NCBI RefSeq assembly: GCF_030160755.1
Contig: NZ_BSOY01000008.1
Location: forward strand, 1 to 60,612
DNA from: Brevundimonas denitrificans
GTDB lineage: Bacteria; Pseudomonadota; Alphaproteobacteria; Caulobacterales; Caulobacteraceae
DNA: 60,612 bases
Direction of reading: 5' to 3'
Numbering within the stretch: the stretch's first letter is position 1; each line of letters opens with the position of its first letter. This document shows, piece by piece, positions 51,619 to 60,522 of this stretch. A program made the position numbers and the translations under genes. The notes beneath the pieces are model-generated. The model was not told the origin of the DNA. It saw only the letters and a list, made by a program, of their open reading frames with translations, and did no database searches.

Positions 51619-52368
51619 CTAGAAGGCCGCCTTCAGCGAAACCACGGCGCGGCCGCCGTAGATGTCGCCGAAGCCGTGCTCGTCGGTGTCGTGGTAGCGG
51701 ACATCGACGGCGAGGTTGTCGGTCAGTTGCCGGGCCGCTCCGAGGTTCCAGGTCGTGTGGTCGAAGTCCGAGGACAGGAACTGGCGTCCGATGACGCCTG
51801 AAACCGTCCATCTGTCGGCTGGAGAGAAGCTCGCATTGGCCTCGACGTATGTCGCCTCGTCCTCGGCCGCGCCGAAGAAGTCCGGCGACCAGTAGACGGC
51901 GGCGCCGATGGTGGCGGGACCGAAGGCGCGCGAGGCCGCGACCTTGGCCTCCACATAGTCGTAGTCCGCGCCGCTCGGTTGGCCGGTGTAGAAATAGCCG
52001 ACCGCGCCGAAGTCCCAGTTCCAGCCCGCGAACTCCGGGCGGACGCCGGCGTACGCGTCGATCTCGGCATTGGTGTCGGGATCGCCGGGGAAGGCGACGT
52101 TGGAGGCCCAGGCGCCGGCGTAGAAGCTTCCGCTGGTGAGGTCGACGCCGCCCGAAATCGCGGCGTCCTCCTCGGTCTGGCTGACGCCCCGGAAGACGTA
52201 GTCGGAACTGGCGGCGACGTTCCAGGCGATTGACGGGCTTGAGGGTTCAGCGGCCGTCTGGGCGTCGGCCTGGGAGGCGATGCCCAAGACGACCAGGCCG
52301 ACCAGGCAGGCGCCGGCGACCCAGATGTCGCGGCGACCGGAAGCCTTGAACCGGGTTTTGCGGGTCAT
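51619..52368 (-). CDS. TorF-family putative outer-membrane porin inside the kdp operon
   Basis: 249 residues. A signal peptide (VAGACLVGLVVLGIASQADA, preceded by a polar basic n-region, cleavage near AQA) leads to a beta-barrel sequence with alternating aromatic strands: WNVAASSDYVFRGVSQTEED, SGSFYAGAWASNVAF, WNWDFGAVGYFYTG, and the terminal RAVVSLKAAF with C-terminal Phe, the standard outer-membrane insertion signal. SSDYVFRGVSQTE is the hallmark of the TorF/Gcw_chp family. The ATG at 52368 has AAGGAG eight bases upstream; the GTG at 52377 is too close to it. Located between kdpB (25 bp) and kdpC (12 bp), so almost certainly cotranscribed. A role as K+ or cation pore is inferred. Confidence 0.88.
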   Translation of the reverse strand: MTRKTRFKASGRRDIWVAGACLVGLVVLGIASQADAQTAAEPSSPSIAWNVAASSDYVFRGVSQTEEDAAISGGVDLTSGSFYAGAWASNVAFPGDPDTNAEIDAYAGVRPEFAGWNWDFGAVGYFYTGQPSGADYDYVEAKVAASRAFGPATIGAAVYWSPDFFGAAEDEATYVEANASFSPADRWTVSGVIGRQFLSSDFDHTTWNLGAARQLTDNLAVDVRYHDTDEHGFGDIYGGRAVVSLKAAF

Positions 52369-52393
52369 GAAACTCACTCCTTGGATCTGGGGG

Positions 52394-54463
52394 TCACGCC
52401 AGGCCGAGGCCGGAGATGACGATGTCGATGAGTTTGATGCCGACGAACGGCGCGACGAGGCCGCCGAGGCCGTAGATCAGCAGGTTGCGGGACAGCAGCG
52501 CCCCGGCCCCGATGGCGCGGTATTTCACGCCGCGCAGGGCCAGGGGGATCAGGGCGACGATCACCAGGGCGTTGAAGATCACCGCCGACAGGATGGCGCT
52601 CTGCGGGCTGTGCAGCCCCATGACGTTGAGCGCGCCGAGCGCCGGCAGGGCGACCACGAACATCGCCGGGATGATGGCGAAATATTTGGCCACGTCGTTG
52701 GCGATCGAGAAGGTCGTCAGGGCGCCGCGGGTGATCAGCAGCTGCTTGCCGACCTCGACGATCTCGATGACCTTGGTCGGGTCGCTGTCGAGATCGACCA
52801 TGTTGCCGGCCTCGCGCGCGGCCTGGGCCCCGGTCTGCATGGCCACGCCGACGTCGGCCTGGGCCAGGGCGGGCGCGTCATTGGCGCCGTCGCCGCACAT
52901 GGCGACCAGCCGACCCTTGGCCTGTTCGGCCTTGATGAGGCGCATCTTGTCCTCGGGCGTCGCCTCAGCGAGGTAGTCGTCGACCCCGGCTTCCGAGGCG
53001 ATGGCGGCAGCCGTCACCGGGTTGTCGCCGGTGATCATCACGGTGCGCAGGCCCATGCGGCGCAGGTCGGCGAACCGCTCCTTCATGCCGGGCTTGATCA
53101 CGTCCTTCAGGTGGATGATCCCGACCAGGACGCCGTCCTCGACCACCGCCAGCGGCGTACCGCCAGAGCGGGCGATGCGGTCCACCGTATGGTGGAAATC
53201 GGCCGGGGCGTCGGCCTCGGTCAGCTTCAGGGACTTGAGCACAGCGTCGACCGCGCCCTTCCTCCAGGACTTGCCGTCCACGTCCACGCCCGACTGGCGG
53301 GTCACCGCCGAGAAGGCGATTGCCCTTGCCCCGGCGGGCAGGTCGACGGCCAGACCGGCGTTGCGGCCCAGTTCGATGATCGAGCGGCCCTCGGGCGTCT
53401 CGTCGGCCAGGGAGGCCATGACGGCGGCGCGCATGGCCGCTTCGGGCCGGACGCCCGGCACAGGAATCACCTCGGTGGCCATGCGGTTGCCGAAGGTGAT
53501 GGTGCCGGTCTTGTCGAGCAGCAGGGTGTCGACGTCCCCGGCCGCCTCGACCGCGCGGCCTGATGTAGCCAGCACATTGACCTTCAGGAGACGGTCCATG
53601 CCGGCGATGCCCACGGCGGACAGCAGGCCGCCGATGGTTGTCGGAATCAGCGTGATGAACAGGGCCCCGAGGACAATGGGGTCGAGCGTGATGCCGGAAT
53701 AGGCGCCCAGCCCCAGCAGCGTCACCACCGCGATCAGGAACACCAGGGTCAGCCCCGCCAGCAACACGGACAGCGCCAGTTCGTTCGGCGTCTTCCGGCG
53801 GTTGGCGCCTTCCACCATGGCGATCATCCGGTCGAGGAAGGTCGAGCCCGCCTCGGCCGTGATGCGGACCTTGATCCAGTCCGACAGCACGGTGGTGCCG
53901 CCGGTGACGGCCGATCGGTCGCCGCCGGCCTCGCGGATCACGGGCGCCGACTCGCCGGTGATGGCGGCCTCATTGACCGAGGCGACGCCCTCGACGATCT
54001 CGCCGTCGGAAGGGATCACGTCGCCGGCCTCGACCAGCACGATCTCGCCGATCCCCAGTTTGTAGGCCGGGGTCGGAACGATGGTCCCCGTCCCCGGATC
54101 AACGATCAACTTGGCCTTGGTGTCCACGCGGGTGGCGCGAAGGCTGTCCGCCGCCGCCTTGCCGCGCCCTTCGGCGACGCTTTCGGCGATGTTGGCGAAC
54201 AGCACCGTCGCCCACAGCCAGACCGCCAACTGGATGGCGAAGCCGGCGGCCTCGCCCGCGACGACGGCGGCGATGGCCGACACCGTCGCCAGCAGGGCCA
54301 CGATCCAGGTGGTGAAGATCACCGGATTGCGCAGCAGTTTGCGGGGGTCCAGCTTGACGAAGGCGTCGCCGACCGCCCGGCCCAACATGGGTCCGGACAG
54401 GCCGCCGGCCAAGGGAGCGGCCCGGCGGGTCTCGCCCAGGTGCTCAGGGTTTGCGAGAGTCAT
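52394..54463 (-). CDS. kdpB: KdpB, P-type ATPase subunit
   Basis: 689 residues. Catalytic subunit of the high-affinity K+ pump. P-type ATPase marks are in order: [19 protein letters not shown] (actuator TGES), phosphorylation Asp in [34 protein letters not shown] and [20 protein letters not shown]. Membrane segments at about 50-95, 250-290 and 590-680 fit KdpB. Starts 15 bp after the kdpA stop. Length equals the family norm (about 680-690). Confidence 0.98.
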   Translation of the reverse strand: MTLANPEHLGETRRAAPLAGGLSGPMLGRAVGDAFVKLDPRKLLRNPVIFTTWIVALLATVSAIAAVVAGEAAGFAIQLAVWLWATVLFANIAESVAEGRGKAAADSLRATRVDTKAKLIVDPGTGTIVPTPAYKLGIGEIVLVEAGDVIPSDGEIVEGVASVNEAAITGESAPVIREAGGDRSAVTGGTTVLSDWIKVRITAEAGSTFLDRMIAMVEGANRRKTPNELALSVLLAGLTLVFLIAVVTLLGLGAYSGITLDPIVLGALFITLIPTTIGGLLSAVGIAGMDRLLKVNVLATSGRAVEAAGDVDTLLLDKTGTITFGNRMATEVIPVPGVRPEAAMRAAVMASLADETPEGRSIIELGRNAGLAVDLPAGARAIAFSAVTRQSGVDVDGKSWRKGAVDAVLKSLKLTEADAPADFHHTVDRIARSGGTPLAVVEDGVLVGIIHLKDVIKPGMKERFADLRRMGLRTVMITGDNPVTAAAIASEAGVDDYLAEATPEDKMRLIKAEQAKGRLVAMCGDGANDAPALAQADVGVAMQTGAQAAREAGNMVDLDSDPTKVIEIVEVGKQLLITRGALTTFSIANDVAKYFAIIPAMFVVALPALGALNVMGLHSPQSAILSAVIFNALVIVALIPLALRGVKYRAIGAGALLSRNLLIYGLGGLVAPFVGIKLIDIVISGLGLA

Positions 54464-54478
54464 GACAGGGGTCCGGGA

Positions 54479-56188
54479 TCAGAGCCCGGCCACCACGCCC
54501 AGCACCTGGAAATGCTCGACGAGGGGACCGAGGGCGAGGGCGGGGAAGAACTGCAACCCGCCGAGGATGAGGATGACGCCGATCACCAGGCCGATGAACA
54601 GCGGCCCGTGGGTCGGCAGGGTGCCGGTGCTCGGCGCCAGCTTGGGCTTGACGACCAGGCTGCCGGCGATGGCGAGCACCGCGATGGCGGGCACGAACCG
54701 GCCCATCAGCATGGCGATGCCCAGGGTCGTGTTCCACCACGGCGCGTTGGCGGTCAGGCCGGCGAAGGCCGAGCCGTTGTTCCCCGCCGCCGAGGTGTAG
54801 GCGTAGAGCATCTCGGACAGGCCATGCGGACCGTCGTTCAACAGCCCGCCGAGAGCCGTGGGCAGGACCGCCGCAACCGCCGTGAAGCCGAGGACGGCGA
54901 GCGGCAGAACCAGGACCGCGATCATGGCGAACTGGATTTCCCGCGCTTCGATCTTCTTGCCCAGATACTCCGGCGTCCGCCCGACCATCAGGCCGGCGAC
55001 GAACACCGACAGCACGGCCATGACGACCATGACGGCGATGCCCGAGCCGATCCCGCCGGGCAGGATCTCGCCCAGCTGCATCAGGAACATCTGCACCGCG
55101 CCGCCCAGCGGCATGTAGCTGGCGTGCATGGAGTTGACCGAGCCATTGGACGCGCCGGTGGTCTGCACCGCCCAGGTCACCGAGGCCGGAACGCCGAAGC
55201 GAACCTCCTTGCCCTCCATGTTGGCGGAGGCGTCGATCCCGGCCGCGACGAGGGCGGGCGCCGGTTGGGTCTCGATGGCGTACATCGCCGCGCCCGACAG
55301 GCTGAGCAGAACCAGGGCGGCGACGGCGAGAGCGCGGACGTCCTTCTTCGCCAGAACACTGCGGCCGAAGGCGAAGAAGGCGGCCCAGCCGAGCACATTG
55401 ATCGAGATGGCGGTGATCAGATTGGTCAGCGGCGTCGGGTTCTCGAACGGGTGCGCCGAGTTGACGTTGAAGACGCCGCCGCCGTTGATGCCCAATTGCT
55501 TGATGGCGAGTTGGCTGGCGGTCGGGAACAGGGACAGGGTCTGCGACCCGCCCTCGAGCCCGGTCGCCGTAGTCGAGGCCGCCAGGGTTTGGGTCACGCC
55601 CAGACCGACAAGCACCAAGGCGAGAATGATGGAAAGGGGCAGTAGAACCCACAAGGTCGTGCGGGTCATGTCCGCCCAGAAGTTGCCGACCCCCTCACCG
55701 CGATTGGCGACGAACGCCCGCGCCAGGGCGGCGGCGATGGTCGCCCCGGTCGCCGCGGAGAGGAAGTTCTGCACCGTCAGGCCAGTCATCTGGGTCAGGG
55801 TCGACATGGTCGTCTCGCCCCCATAGCTCTGCCAGTTGGTGTTGGTGACGAAGCTGACGGCGGTGTTGAACGCCAGATGCGGCGACAGCCCCTCGAACCC
55901 TTGCGGGTTCATGGGCAGGCCGCCCTGCATCCTCAGAATGGCGTAGAGCAGGAAGAAGCCCGCCGCGTTGAACGCCAGCAGTGCGCCCGTATAGCCGAGC
56001 CAGCCCTGGCTGTGCGCCGGGTTCACGCCGGCGGCGCGGTAGAACAGACCTTCGACCGGTTTGAACACCGGATCGAGCCAGGTCCGCTCGCCGTTCCAGA
56101 CGCGCGACATATAGAGGCCAATGGGCCAGCCGATCAGGGCGGCGAGGCCGATCGTCAGGGCGATCTCCGCCCATCCTTGCATGTTCAT
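54479..56188 (-). CDS. kdpA: KdpA, potassium-binding and channel-like subunit
   Basis: 569 residues with about ten TM helices. Selectivity-filter-like loops are seen in the four repeats, for example [16 protein letters not shown] (first loop), [35 protein letters not shown] and [17 protein letters not shown]. These bind K+ at the periplasmic side in the KdpFABC complex. Starts ATG at 56188, 13 bp after kdpF. Intact and of usual length. Confidence 0.98.
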   Translation of the reverse strand: MNMQGWAEIALTIGLAALIGWPIGLYMSRVWNGERTWLDPVFKPVEGLFYRAAGVNPAHSQGWLGYTGALLAFNAAGFFLLYAILRMQGGLPMNPQGFEGLSPHLAFNTAVSFVTNTNWQSYGGETTMSTLTQMTGLTVQNFLSAATGATIAAALARAFVANRGEGVGNFWADMTRTTLWVLLPLSIILALVLVGLGVTQTLAASTTATGLEGGSQTLSLFPTASQLAIKQLGINGGGVFNVNSAHPFENPTPLTNLITAISINVLGWAAFFAFGRSVLAKKDVRALAVAALVLLSLSGAAMYAIETQPAPALVAAGIDASANMEGKEVRFGVPASVTWAVQTTGASNGSVNSMHASYMPLGGAVQMFLMQLGEILPGGIGSGIAVMVVMAVLSVFVAGLMVGRTPEYLGKKIEAREIQFAMIAVLVLPLAVLGFTAVAAVLPTALGGLLNDGPHGLSEMLYAYTSAAGNNGSAFAGLTANAPWWNTTLGIAMLMGRFVPAIAVLAIAGSLVVKPKLAPSTGTLPTHGPLFIGLVIGVILILGGLQFFPALALGPLVEHFQVLGVVAGL

Positions 56189-56201
56189 GAGGGCGGCTCC
56201 C

Positions 56202-56288
56202 CTAGAACCGCTCGGGGCGCAGCAGCGCCGCGACCATGTAGACGGCGACCACGACTGCGCCGGCGCCCCAGAGTATGGCGACCAGCAT
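56202..56288 (-). CDS. kdpF: KdpF, small stabilising subunit
   Basis: 28 residues: a single TM helix ([20 protein letters not shown]) ending in LRPERF, the C-terminal signature shared by nearly all KdpF proteins. Stabilises the KdpABC complex in the membrane. The ATG at 56288 comes two bases after the stop of the preceding small ORF (TGA CG ATG), so translation is likely coupled. Confidence 0.92.
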   Translation of the reverse strand: MLVAILWGAGAVVVAVYMVAALLRPERF

Positions 56289-56290
56289 CG

Positions 56291-56374
56291 TCACACCCGC
56301 TTCAGGACAGCGGCGAGAACGGCGAAGGCGACAAACGCCCCGCCGCCGATCGCCAGAAAAATCAGATCGGCCAT
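56291..56374 (-). CDS. 27-residue membrane protein leading the kdp operon
   Basis: Too short for ordinary gene callers. Reads MADLIFLAIGGGAFVAFAVL then a short basic end (AAVLKRV), a single hydrophobic helix with an Asp near the start. A near-ideal Shine-Dalgarno, GGAGG, lies 7 nt before the ATG at 56374 and the stop is two bases before kdpF. Comparable short hydrophobic ORFs precede kdpF in several other bacterial kdp operons, from memory. Possible roles are a regulatory or assembly peptide for KdpFABC, or a translation leader. The ribosome-binding site and the tight spacing are the main evidence. Confidence 0.75.
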   Translation of the reverse strand: MADLIFLAIGGGAFVAFAVLAAVLKRV

Positions 56375-56411
56375 GCCGAAACCTCCAGCCAGACATCCAT
56401 TGCGACGCGCG

Positions 56412-56441
56412 ACGCTGTTACGCGCGAGCGCGTGACAGCGT
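56412..56441. promoter_or_regulatory. 30-bp near-perfect palindrome upstream of the kdp operon
   Basis: Arms ACGCTGTTACGCG and CGCGTGACAGCGT, 13 bases each with one mismatch, around CGAG. The centre is about 50 bp before the ATG of the first small ORF. It could be the KdpE operator, although KdpE sites elsewhere are usually AT-rich direct repeats, or a hairpin in the leader of the kdp mRNA. No run of T follows, so it is not an intrinsic terminator. Confidence 0.55.
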
Positions 56442-56621
56442 GATCCAGGTCAAACCGAGCTCGGCGTCCTGTCGTCAGGAGATCATGGGCGGGCGTAAGC
56501 GCTCGATACGGAAGTTCAGCATCCGCATAAGGGGAGCATAATGCCCGGGCGGACGGCGGCGGGGTGTCGAAGGTCGCCTGCCCCCCGGGGGAAACAGTCT
56601 GGGGAGCCGACCCTGCTTGCG

Positions 56622-56770
56622 ATCCCACCTGTCGACATCGGCCTGGGGCGTTGTTCCCTCAAGCGGGACGCGGAGGCTGTCAGCCGTGGGCACGACTGGC
56701 CGTTCCTTCTCCGCCGCATCCACTCGAGGCGGGACCAGCCCATGTAGCGCCACGGCGACGCGCCGGGGAT
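56622..56770 (+). ncRNA. candidate structured RNA, 6S-like (strand inferred)
   Basis: A 149-nt stretch in a 576-bp spacer without a convincing gene folds into one long, interrupted hairpin: ATCCC (56622) with GGGAT (56766), GTCG (56631) with CGAC (56756), GGGC (56646) with GCCC (56738), CCC (56656) with GGG (56731), and an inner GCGGAG (56670) with CTCCGC (56709). Paired ends, about 150 nt, a bulged middle with CCCTCAAGCGG and an apical stem are the plan of 6S RNA, which sequesters sigma-70 RNA polymerase. The fold would also form on the minus strand; plus is favoured only by the CCCTCAAGC resemblance to 6S. No primary-sequence match could be tested. Confidence 0.4.
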
Positions 56771-56950
56771 TTGACGGCTGGGGAAAAGGACGGGCGGAGG
56801 GTCGGCAAGTCGTGCATTTGCGCGAGATCACCAGACGCCGAAACACCACAAGAATGAGCCGGATAGCCGTCAAAAACTTCGTGGAAAAAGCACAGGAAAT
56901 CGCACCCTGAACGGGGCTCAAATACCTGATTTTGTGGGAAATCTCCGCGC
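56771..56950. other. intergenic, no gene recognised
   Basis: Rest of the 576-bp spacer between the kdp leader and tRNA-Glu. It becomes locally AT-rich from about 56840, with no Shine-Dalgarno-led reading frame, and no clear terminator beyond the tRNA. The stretch 56442-56621, before the 6S-like fold, likewise shows only a C/G-run hairpin (CCCCCCGGGGG at 56581) and no gene. Confidence 0.5.
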
Positions 56951-57025
56951 TGGCAGTCCCTAGGGGAGTCGAACCCCTCTTTTCAGGTTGAAAACCTGAC
57001 GTCCTAACCGATAGACGAAGGGACC
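56951..57025 (-). tRNA. tRNA-Glu (anticodon TTC)
   Basis: 75 nt with encoded CCA at 56951-56953. Acceptor GGTCCCT/AGGGACT (first pair G-U), anticodon stem TCAGG/CCTGA with loop TTTTCAA (TTC reads GAA/GAG), T arm AGGGG/CCCCT around TTCGACT. D arm with ATCGGTT loop. Clear by eye. Confidence 0.95.
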
Positions 57026-57157
57026 GCTGCGCGGAGAGCGGGCGATATAGCCGCCGATTCCGGACGGTGCAACCCTTCTCCTCGCCATTCTTCTTGCGAA
57101 TGGGGAGACGGCCTGGAGGCGTCGGCCGACGAGACGGAGGGGCGGCCTCGAAGGCGC

Positions 57158-58972
57158 TCACGCCATCCGCGGATCGGCCACGTCCTCGATCTCGAATTGC
57201 ACGCCCTTGCGGCCGTTCCAGTCGTCGGCCTTGAGCCGACCGACCACGCTCAGACCGCCCTGTCCGGACAAAAGCGCCTGGCCGCCGGGAAGGTCGGCGC
57301 AGCGCCAGGCGATGGCCTTGACCGAGGCCCCGTCGGCCCCGACCAGCCGGCAGCGCACATGGCCGCCGTTCATGGCCACGGCGTCGCGCGCCTGCACATG
57401 CTCCAGGGCGAACAGGGGCTCCGGATTGGCGGGGCCGAACGGCGCCAGTTGCTCGAACTGTTCGAACAGGGCCCGCGTCGCCGCGCCCGCGTCGATCAGG
57501 GCGTCGATCTCGACATGATCCAGGGCGTCGGCGGCGGCCTGCTCGCCGATCATCCGATCGTTGAGGAAGTCCCGCAGCCGGTCGATATCGTCGGCGCGGA
57601 CCGTCAGTCCCGCCGCCACGGCGTGGCCGCCCCCGGCGATCAGCACGCCGCTCTCCCAGGCCGCCTGCACCGCCCTGCCCAGGTTCATGCCCGGCTGCGA
57701 CCGGCCCGATCCCTTGCCGAGGCTGTTCACGGCGTCGACGCCGATCACCACCACCGGCTTGCGCCAGCGCTCCCGCAGGCGCCCGGCGACGATGCCGACC
57801 ACGCCGGGATGCCATTCGTCGCCCGCGATCACCACCACGGCCGAGCCGTCGGCATGGGCGCCGGTCGCCTCGACCATCCGCGTGGCCTGGTCGGTGACCT
57901 GTTTCTCCACCTCGCGGCGGGCGATGTTCAGCGCATCCAGCTCCTGCGCCAGCGCGCGCGCCTCCTCCGGATCATCCGTCGACAGCAGCCGCGCGCCGAG
58001 GTCCGACTTGCCGATCCGCCCGCCCGCATTGATGCGCGGCCCGAGGATGAATCCGGCATGGTTCGACTTGGCCGGCCCCGGCTCGGCCCCCGCCGCCTCC
58101 AGCAGGGCCCGCAGCCCCGGATTGCCCCAGTCCGACATGACCCGCAGCCCCAGACTGGTCAGCGCCCGGTTGAACCCCGTCAGGCCGGTGACGTCGCAGA
58201 TCGCCCCCATGGCCGCGAGATCCAGCCACTGGCGAATGTCCGGCTCCTTGACGTCGGCGAACATCCCGCGCCGCCGCGCTTCGCGGTTCAGCGCCGCCAG
58301 CAGCACGAAGACCACCCCGGCGGCGGCGAGGTTCCCCTGCCCCGAGTTGCAGCCCGGCCGGTTGGGATTCACCACCGCCGCGCACACCGGCGGATGCTCG
58401 CGCATCATATGGTGGTCGATCACCACGACCTTCAGCCCGATCGCCGCCGCATGGGCCACCGCCTCATTGGCCGCCGCGCCGCAATCGACGGTGATGACCA
58501 GATCGGCGCCCGAGGCCTTCAGCGTGTCGAAGGCCCGCGCGCTGGGGCCATAGCCCTCGGTGACCCGGTCCGGGACATAGATCGGCAGCTCCGCGCCCAC
58601 GGCCCGGAACCAGCGCACCAGCAGGGCCGCGCTCGAGGCGCCGTCGACGTCATAGTCGGCGAAGACATGGATCGAGGCCTTCGCCTGCAAGGCGTCGAGG
58701 ATCGCCTCGGCCGCCGCGTCCATGTCCATGAAGCTGGACGGATCGGGGAACAGGGCCTTCAGGGTGGGGGTCAGGAAGTCCGCCCCCTGATCGGCCCGCA
58801 CGCCGCGCGCCGCCAGCGCCCGCGCCAGCGGCTCCTCGAGGTTCAGCGCCTGCATATGGGCGCGGATCAGTCCGGCCTCGGCGGGCCTCTGCCGCCATTC
58901 GCGGCCGGACAGGGAGCGGGAGACGCCCAGGAACGCCGGCCCGAAAGCCGTGCCTGCGCCCCCGTCCGCCAT
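57158..58972 (-). CDS. recJ: single-stranded-DNA-specific exonuclease RecJ
   Basis: 604 residues. Degrades ssDNA 5' to 3' in recombination and repair. DHH phosphoesterase domain (about 60-310) with FADYDVDGASSAALLVRWF, VITVDCGAAANEAVAHA, VVIDHHMMREHPP (DHH motif) and the Asp of MGAICDVTGLTG, then the DHHA1 domain (about 360-460) with GWHPGVVGIVAG-like WHPGVVGIVAGRLRERW and GGGHAVAAGLTV, and the C-terminal OB fold (about 470-600). The ATG at 58972 overlaps the glpX stop by one base (TGATG). Confidence 0.96.
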   Translation of the reverse strand: MADGGAGTAFGPAFLGVSRSLSGREWRQRPAEAGLIRAHMQALNLEEPLARALAARGVRADQGADFLTPTLKALFPDPSSFMDMDAAAEAILDALQAKASIHVFADYDVDGASSAALLVRWFRAVGAELPIYVPDRVTEGYGPSARAFDTLKASGADLVITVDCGAAANEAVAHAAAIGLKVVVIDHHMMREHPPVCAAVVNPNRPGCNSGQGNLAAAGVVFVLLAALNREARRRGMFADVKEPDIRQWLDLAAMGAICDVTGLTGFNRALTSLGLRVMSDWGNPGLRALLEAAGAEPGPAKSNHAGFILGPRINAGGRIGKSDLGARLLSTDDPEEARALAQELDALNIARREVEKQVTDQATRMVEATGAHADGSAVVVIAGDEWHPGVVGIVAGRLRERWRKPVVVIGVDAVNSLGKGSGRSQPGMNLGRAVQAAWESGVLIAGGGHAVAAGLTVRADDIDRLRDFLNDRMIGEQAAADALDHVEIDALIDAGAATRALFEQFEQLAPFGPANPEPLFALEHVQARDAVAMNGGHVRCRLVGADGASVKAIAWRCADLPGGQALLSGQGGLSVVGRLKADDWNGRKGVQFEIEDVADPRMA

Positions 58973-59928
58973 CAGAGGGGCCGCGTCGTGCGAATGCGCT
59001 GGACCGTCCGCGTCGAGGAATCCATCACCAGCGTGTGGGTCGAGACGAAGCCGTCGGCGACCTTGACCCCGTCCAGCATGGCCCCCTTGGTCACGCCCGT
59101 GGCGGCGAAGATGGCGTCCTTGGACACCAGTTCGTGCAGGTCATATTTGCGGTCCAGATCGGTGACGCCCGTCTTGGCCGCCCGCGCCCGCTCGTCGTCG
59201 TTGCGGAAGATCAGCCGGCCCTGGAAATGGCCGCCGACGCATTTCAGCGCCGAGGCCGCCAGCACCCCCTCCGGCGCCCCGCCCGAACCGAGATACAGGT
59301 CGATGCCGGTCTCGGGTTCGGCCGTGTGGATGACGCCGGCGACGTCGCCGTCGGTGATCAGCACCACCTTGGCCCCGACCTCGCGCAGGGCGGCGATCAG
59401 GTCGGCGTGGCGCGGACGGTCCATGACGCAGACGGTGATGTCGGACGGCTTCACCCCCTTGGCCGAGGCCAGGGAGCGGACATTGTCCTGAGGCTTCATG
59501 TCCAGATCGACGGTGCCGGGCGCGAACCCGGGGCCGATGGCGATCTTGTCCATATAGGTGTCGGGCGCGTGCAACATGCCGCCGCCGGGCGACATCGACA
59601 GCACGCACAGGGCATTGGCCATGGCCTTGGCCGTCAGGGTCGTGCCTTCCAGCGGATCCAGGGCGATGTCGATGGCCGGGCCTTTGCCGGTGCCGACCTT
59701 CTCGCCGATGTAGAGCATGGGCGCCTCGTCGCGCTCGCCCTCGCCGATGACGATCTTGCCGTCGATATCCAGCGCGTTCAGCGCCGTGCGCATGGCGTCG
59801 ACGGCCAGCTGGTCCGCCGCCTTCTCGTCGCCCCGGCCGATGCCGGCATAGCTGGCGATGGCGGCCAGTTCGGTCACCCGGGCGGCGTCAGCGGCCAGGG
59901 TCGAGGCGTAGGGAGCCGGTTTGGCCAT
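58972..59928 (-). CDS. glpX: class II fructose-1,6-bisphosphatase
   Basis: 318 residues. Removes the 1-phosphate from fructose-1,6-bisphosphate in gluconeogenesis; some members also act on sedoheptulose bisphosphate. GlpX motifs: DEKAADQLAVDAMRTAL by the start, KIVIGEGERDEAPMLYIGE (metal), IDIALDPLEGTTLTAKAMAN (metal DPxEGT) and LYLGSGGAPEGVLAASALK. Coupled to recJ through TGATG, an order also seen in other alphaproteobacteria. A 62-bp gap separates its 5' end from the neighbouring lipoprotein gene. Confidence 0.95.
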   Translation of the reverse strand: MAKPAPYASTLAADAARVTELAAIASYAGIGRGDEKAADQLAVDAMRTALNALDIDGKIVIGEGERDEAPMLYIGEKVGTGKGPAIDIALDPLEGTTLTAKAMANALCVLSMSPGGGMLHAPDTYMDKIAIGPGFAPGTVDLDMKPQDNVRSLASAKGVKPSDITVCVMDRPRHADLIAALREVGAKVVLITDGDVAGVIHTAEPETGIDLYLGSGGAPEGVLAASALKCVGGHFQGRLIFRNDDERARAAKTGVTDLDRKYDLHELVSKDAIFAATGVTKGAMLDGVKVADGFVSTHTLVMDSSTRTVQRIRTTRPL

Positions 59929-59990
59929 GAGGTGTCTCCTGAGACGATGGTCCCCGGATTCTTCCGTCCGGGCGAGCGTTGGATGGGGGA

Positions 59991-60434
59991 TCAGCGGCGG
60001 TCCACCGGCGGCGGGGCCCGGCCCCGCTCGCGCGTGCGTCGCGCGAAATCTTCGATCTCGGCGAGGGTCTCCTGCGTCACGGGCGCGACCGGAACCGAAT
60101 CGATCCGGGCCTGCACCGCCGCCGCGAACTCGGCCGGGTCGCCCGTATTCTGCCAGTCGATGCGCGAGACCTCTCCCGCCAGCGCCCCGCCGGTGACACG
60201 CAGGGTATTCACCTGCGCCGCGATGGCGACCGGTTCCGGCAACGGCTCGATCACCCTCGGAAAGGCCGCCCAGGCTGGATACTGGCGGTTGGCGTCGACC
60301 AGGGCCTGGACCCGCGGCGCGATCGGCGAACTGGCGTCGGTGACCGGATCGAACGAGCCCACGCAGGCCGTCAGACCAGCGCTCGCGACGACGGCGGACA
60401 GGGCGGCTGCAAATTTCCGGCGCGACGCGTTCAT
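59991..60434 (-). CDS. lipoprotein of unknown function
   Basis: 147 residues. Signal peptide RRKFAAALSAVVASAGLTAC with lipobox LTAC (Cys about 24), then VGSFDPVTDASSPIAPRVQA, PAWAAFPRVIEPLPEPVAIA and a C-terminal amphipathic helix ending in an Arg/Pro-rich tail. No domain recognised. The ATG at 60434 is chosen from the signal peptide; the longer open frame to 60602 reads through the divergent promoter region. Probably outer-membrane anchored. Confidence 0.82.
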   Translation of the reverse strand: MNASRRKFAAALSAVVASAGLTACVGSFDPVTDASSPIAPRVQALVDANRQYPAWAAFPRVIEPLPEPVAIAAQVNTLRVTGGALAGEVSRIDWQNTGDPAEFAAAVQARIDSVPVAPVTQETLAEIEDFARRTRERGRAPPPVDRR

Positions 60435-60522
60435 TTCAGGGGCTGTCTTATGCGATGATCGCGACAGGCGGAAGGGCGCGCGCGGCGCTTGCGACCGATC
60501 CTGACGACATCCGGAGCTTCCC

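Noticed and set aside
56581..56591. CCCCCCGGGGG as a terminator stem
   Set aside because: There is almost no loop and no T-run follows on either strand, so it cannot act as an intrinsic terminator.
56475..57815. A 446-codon minus-strand open frame across the kdp-recJ spacer
   Set aside because: It runs through tRNA-Glu and into the recJ region in another frame. No ribosome site or domain is seen, and the spacer fits a structured RNA better.
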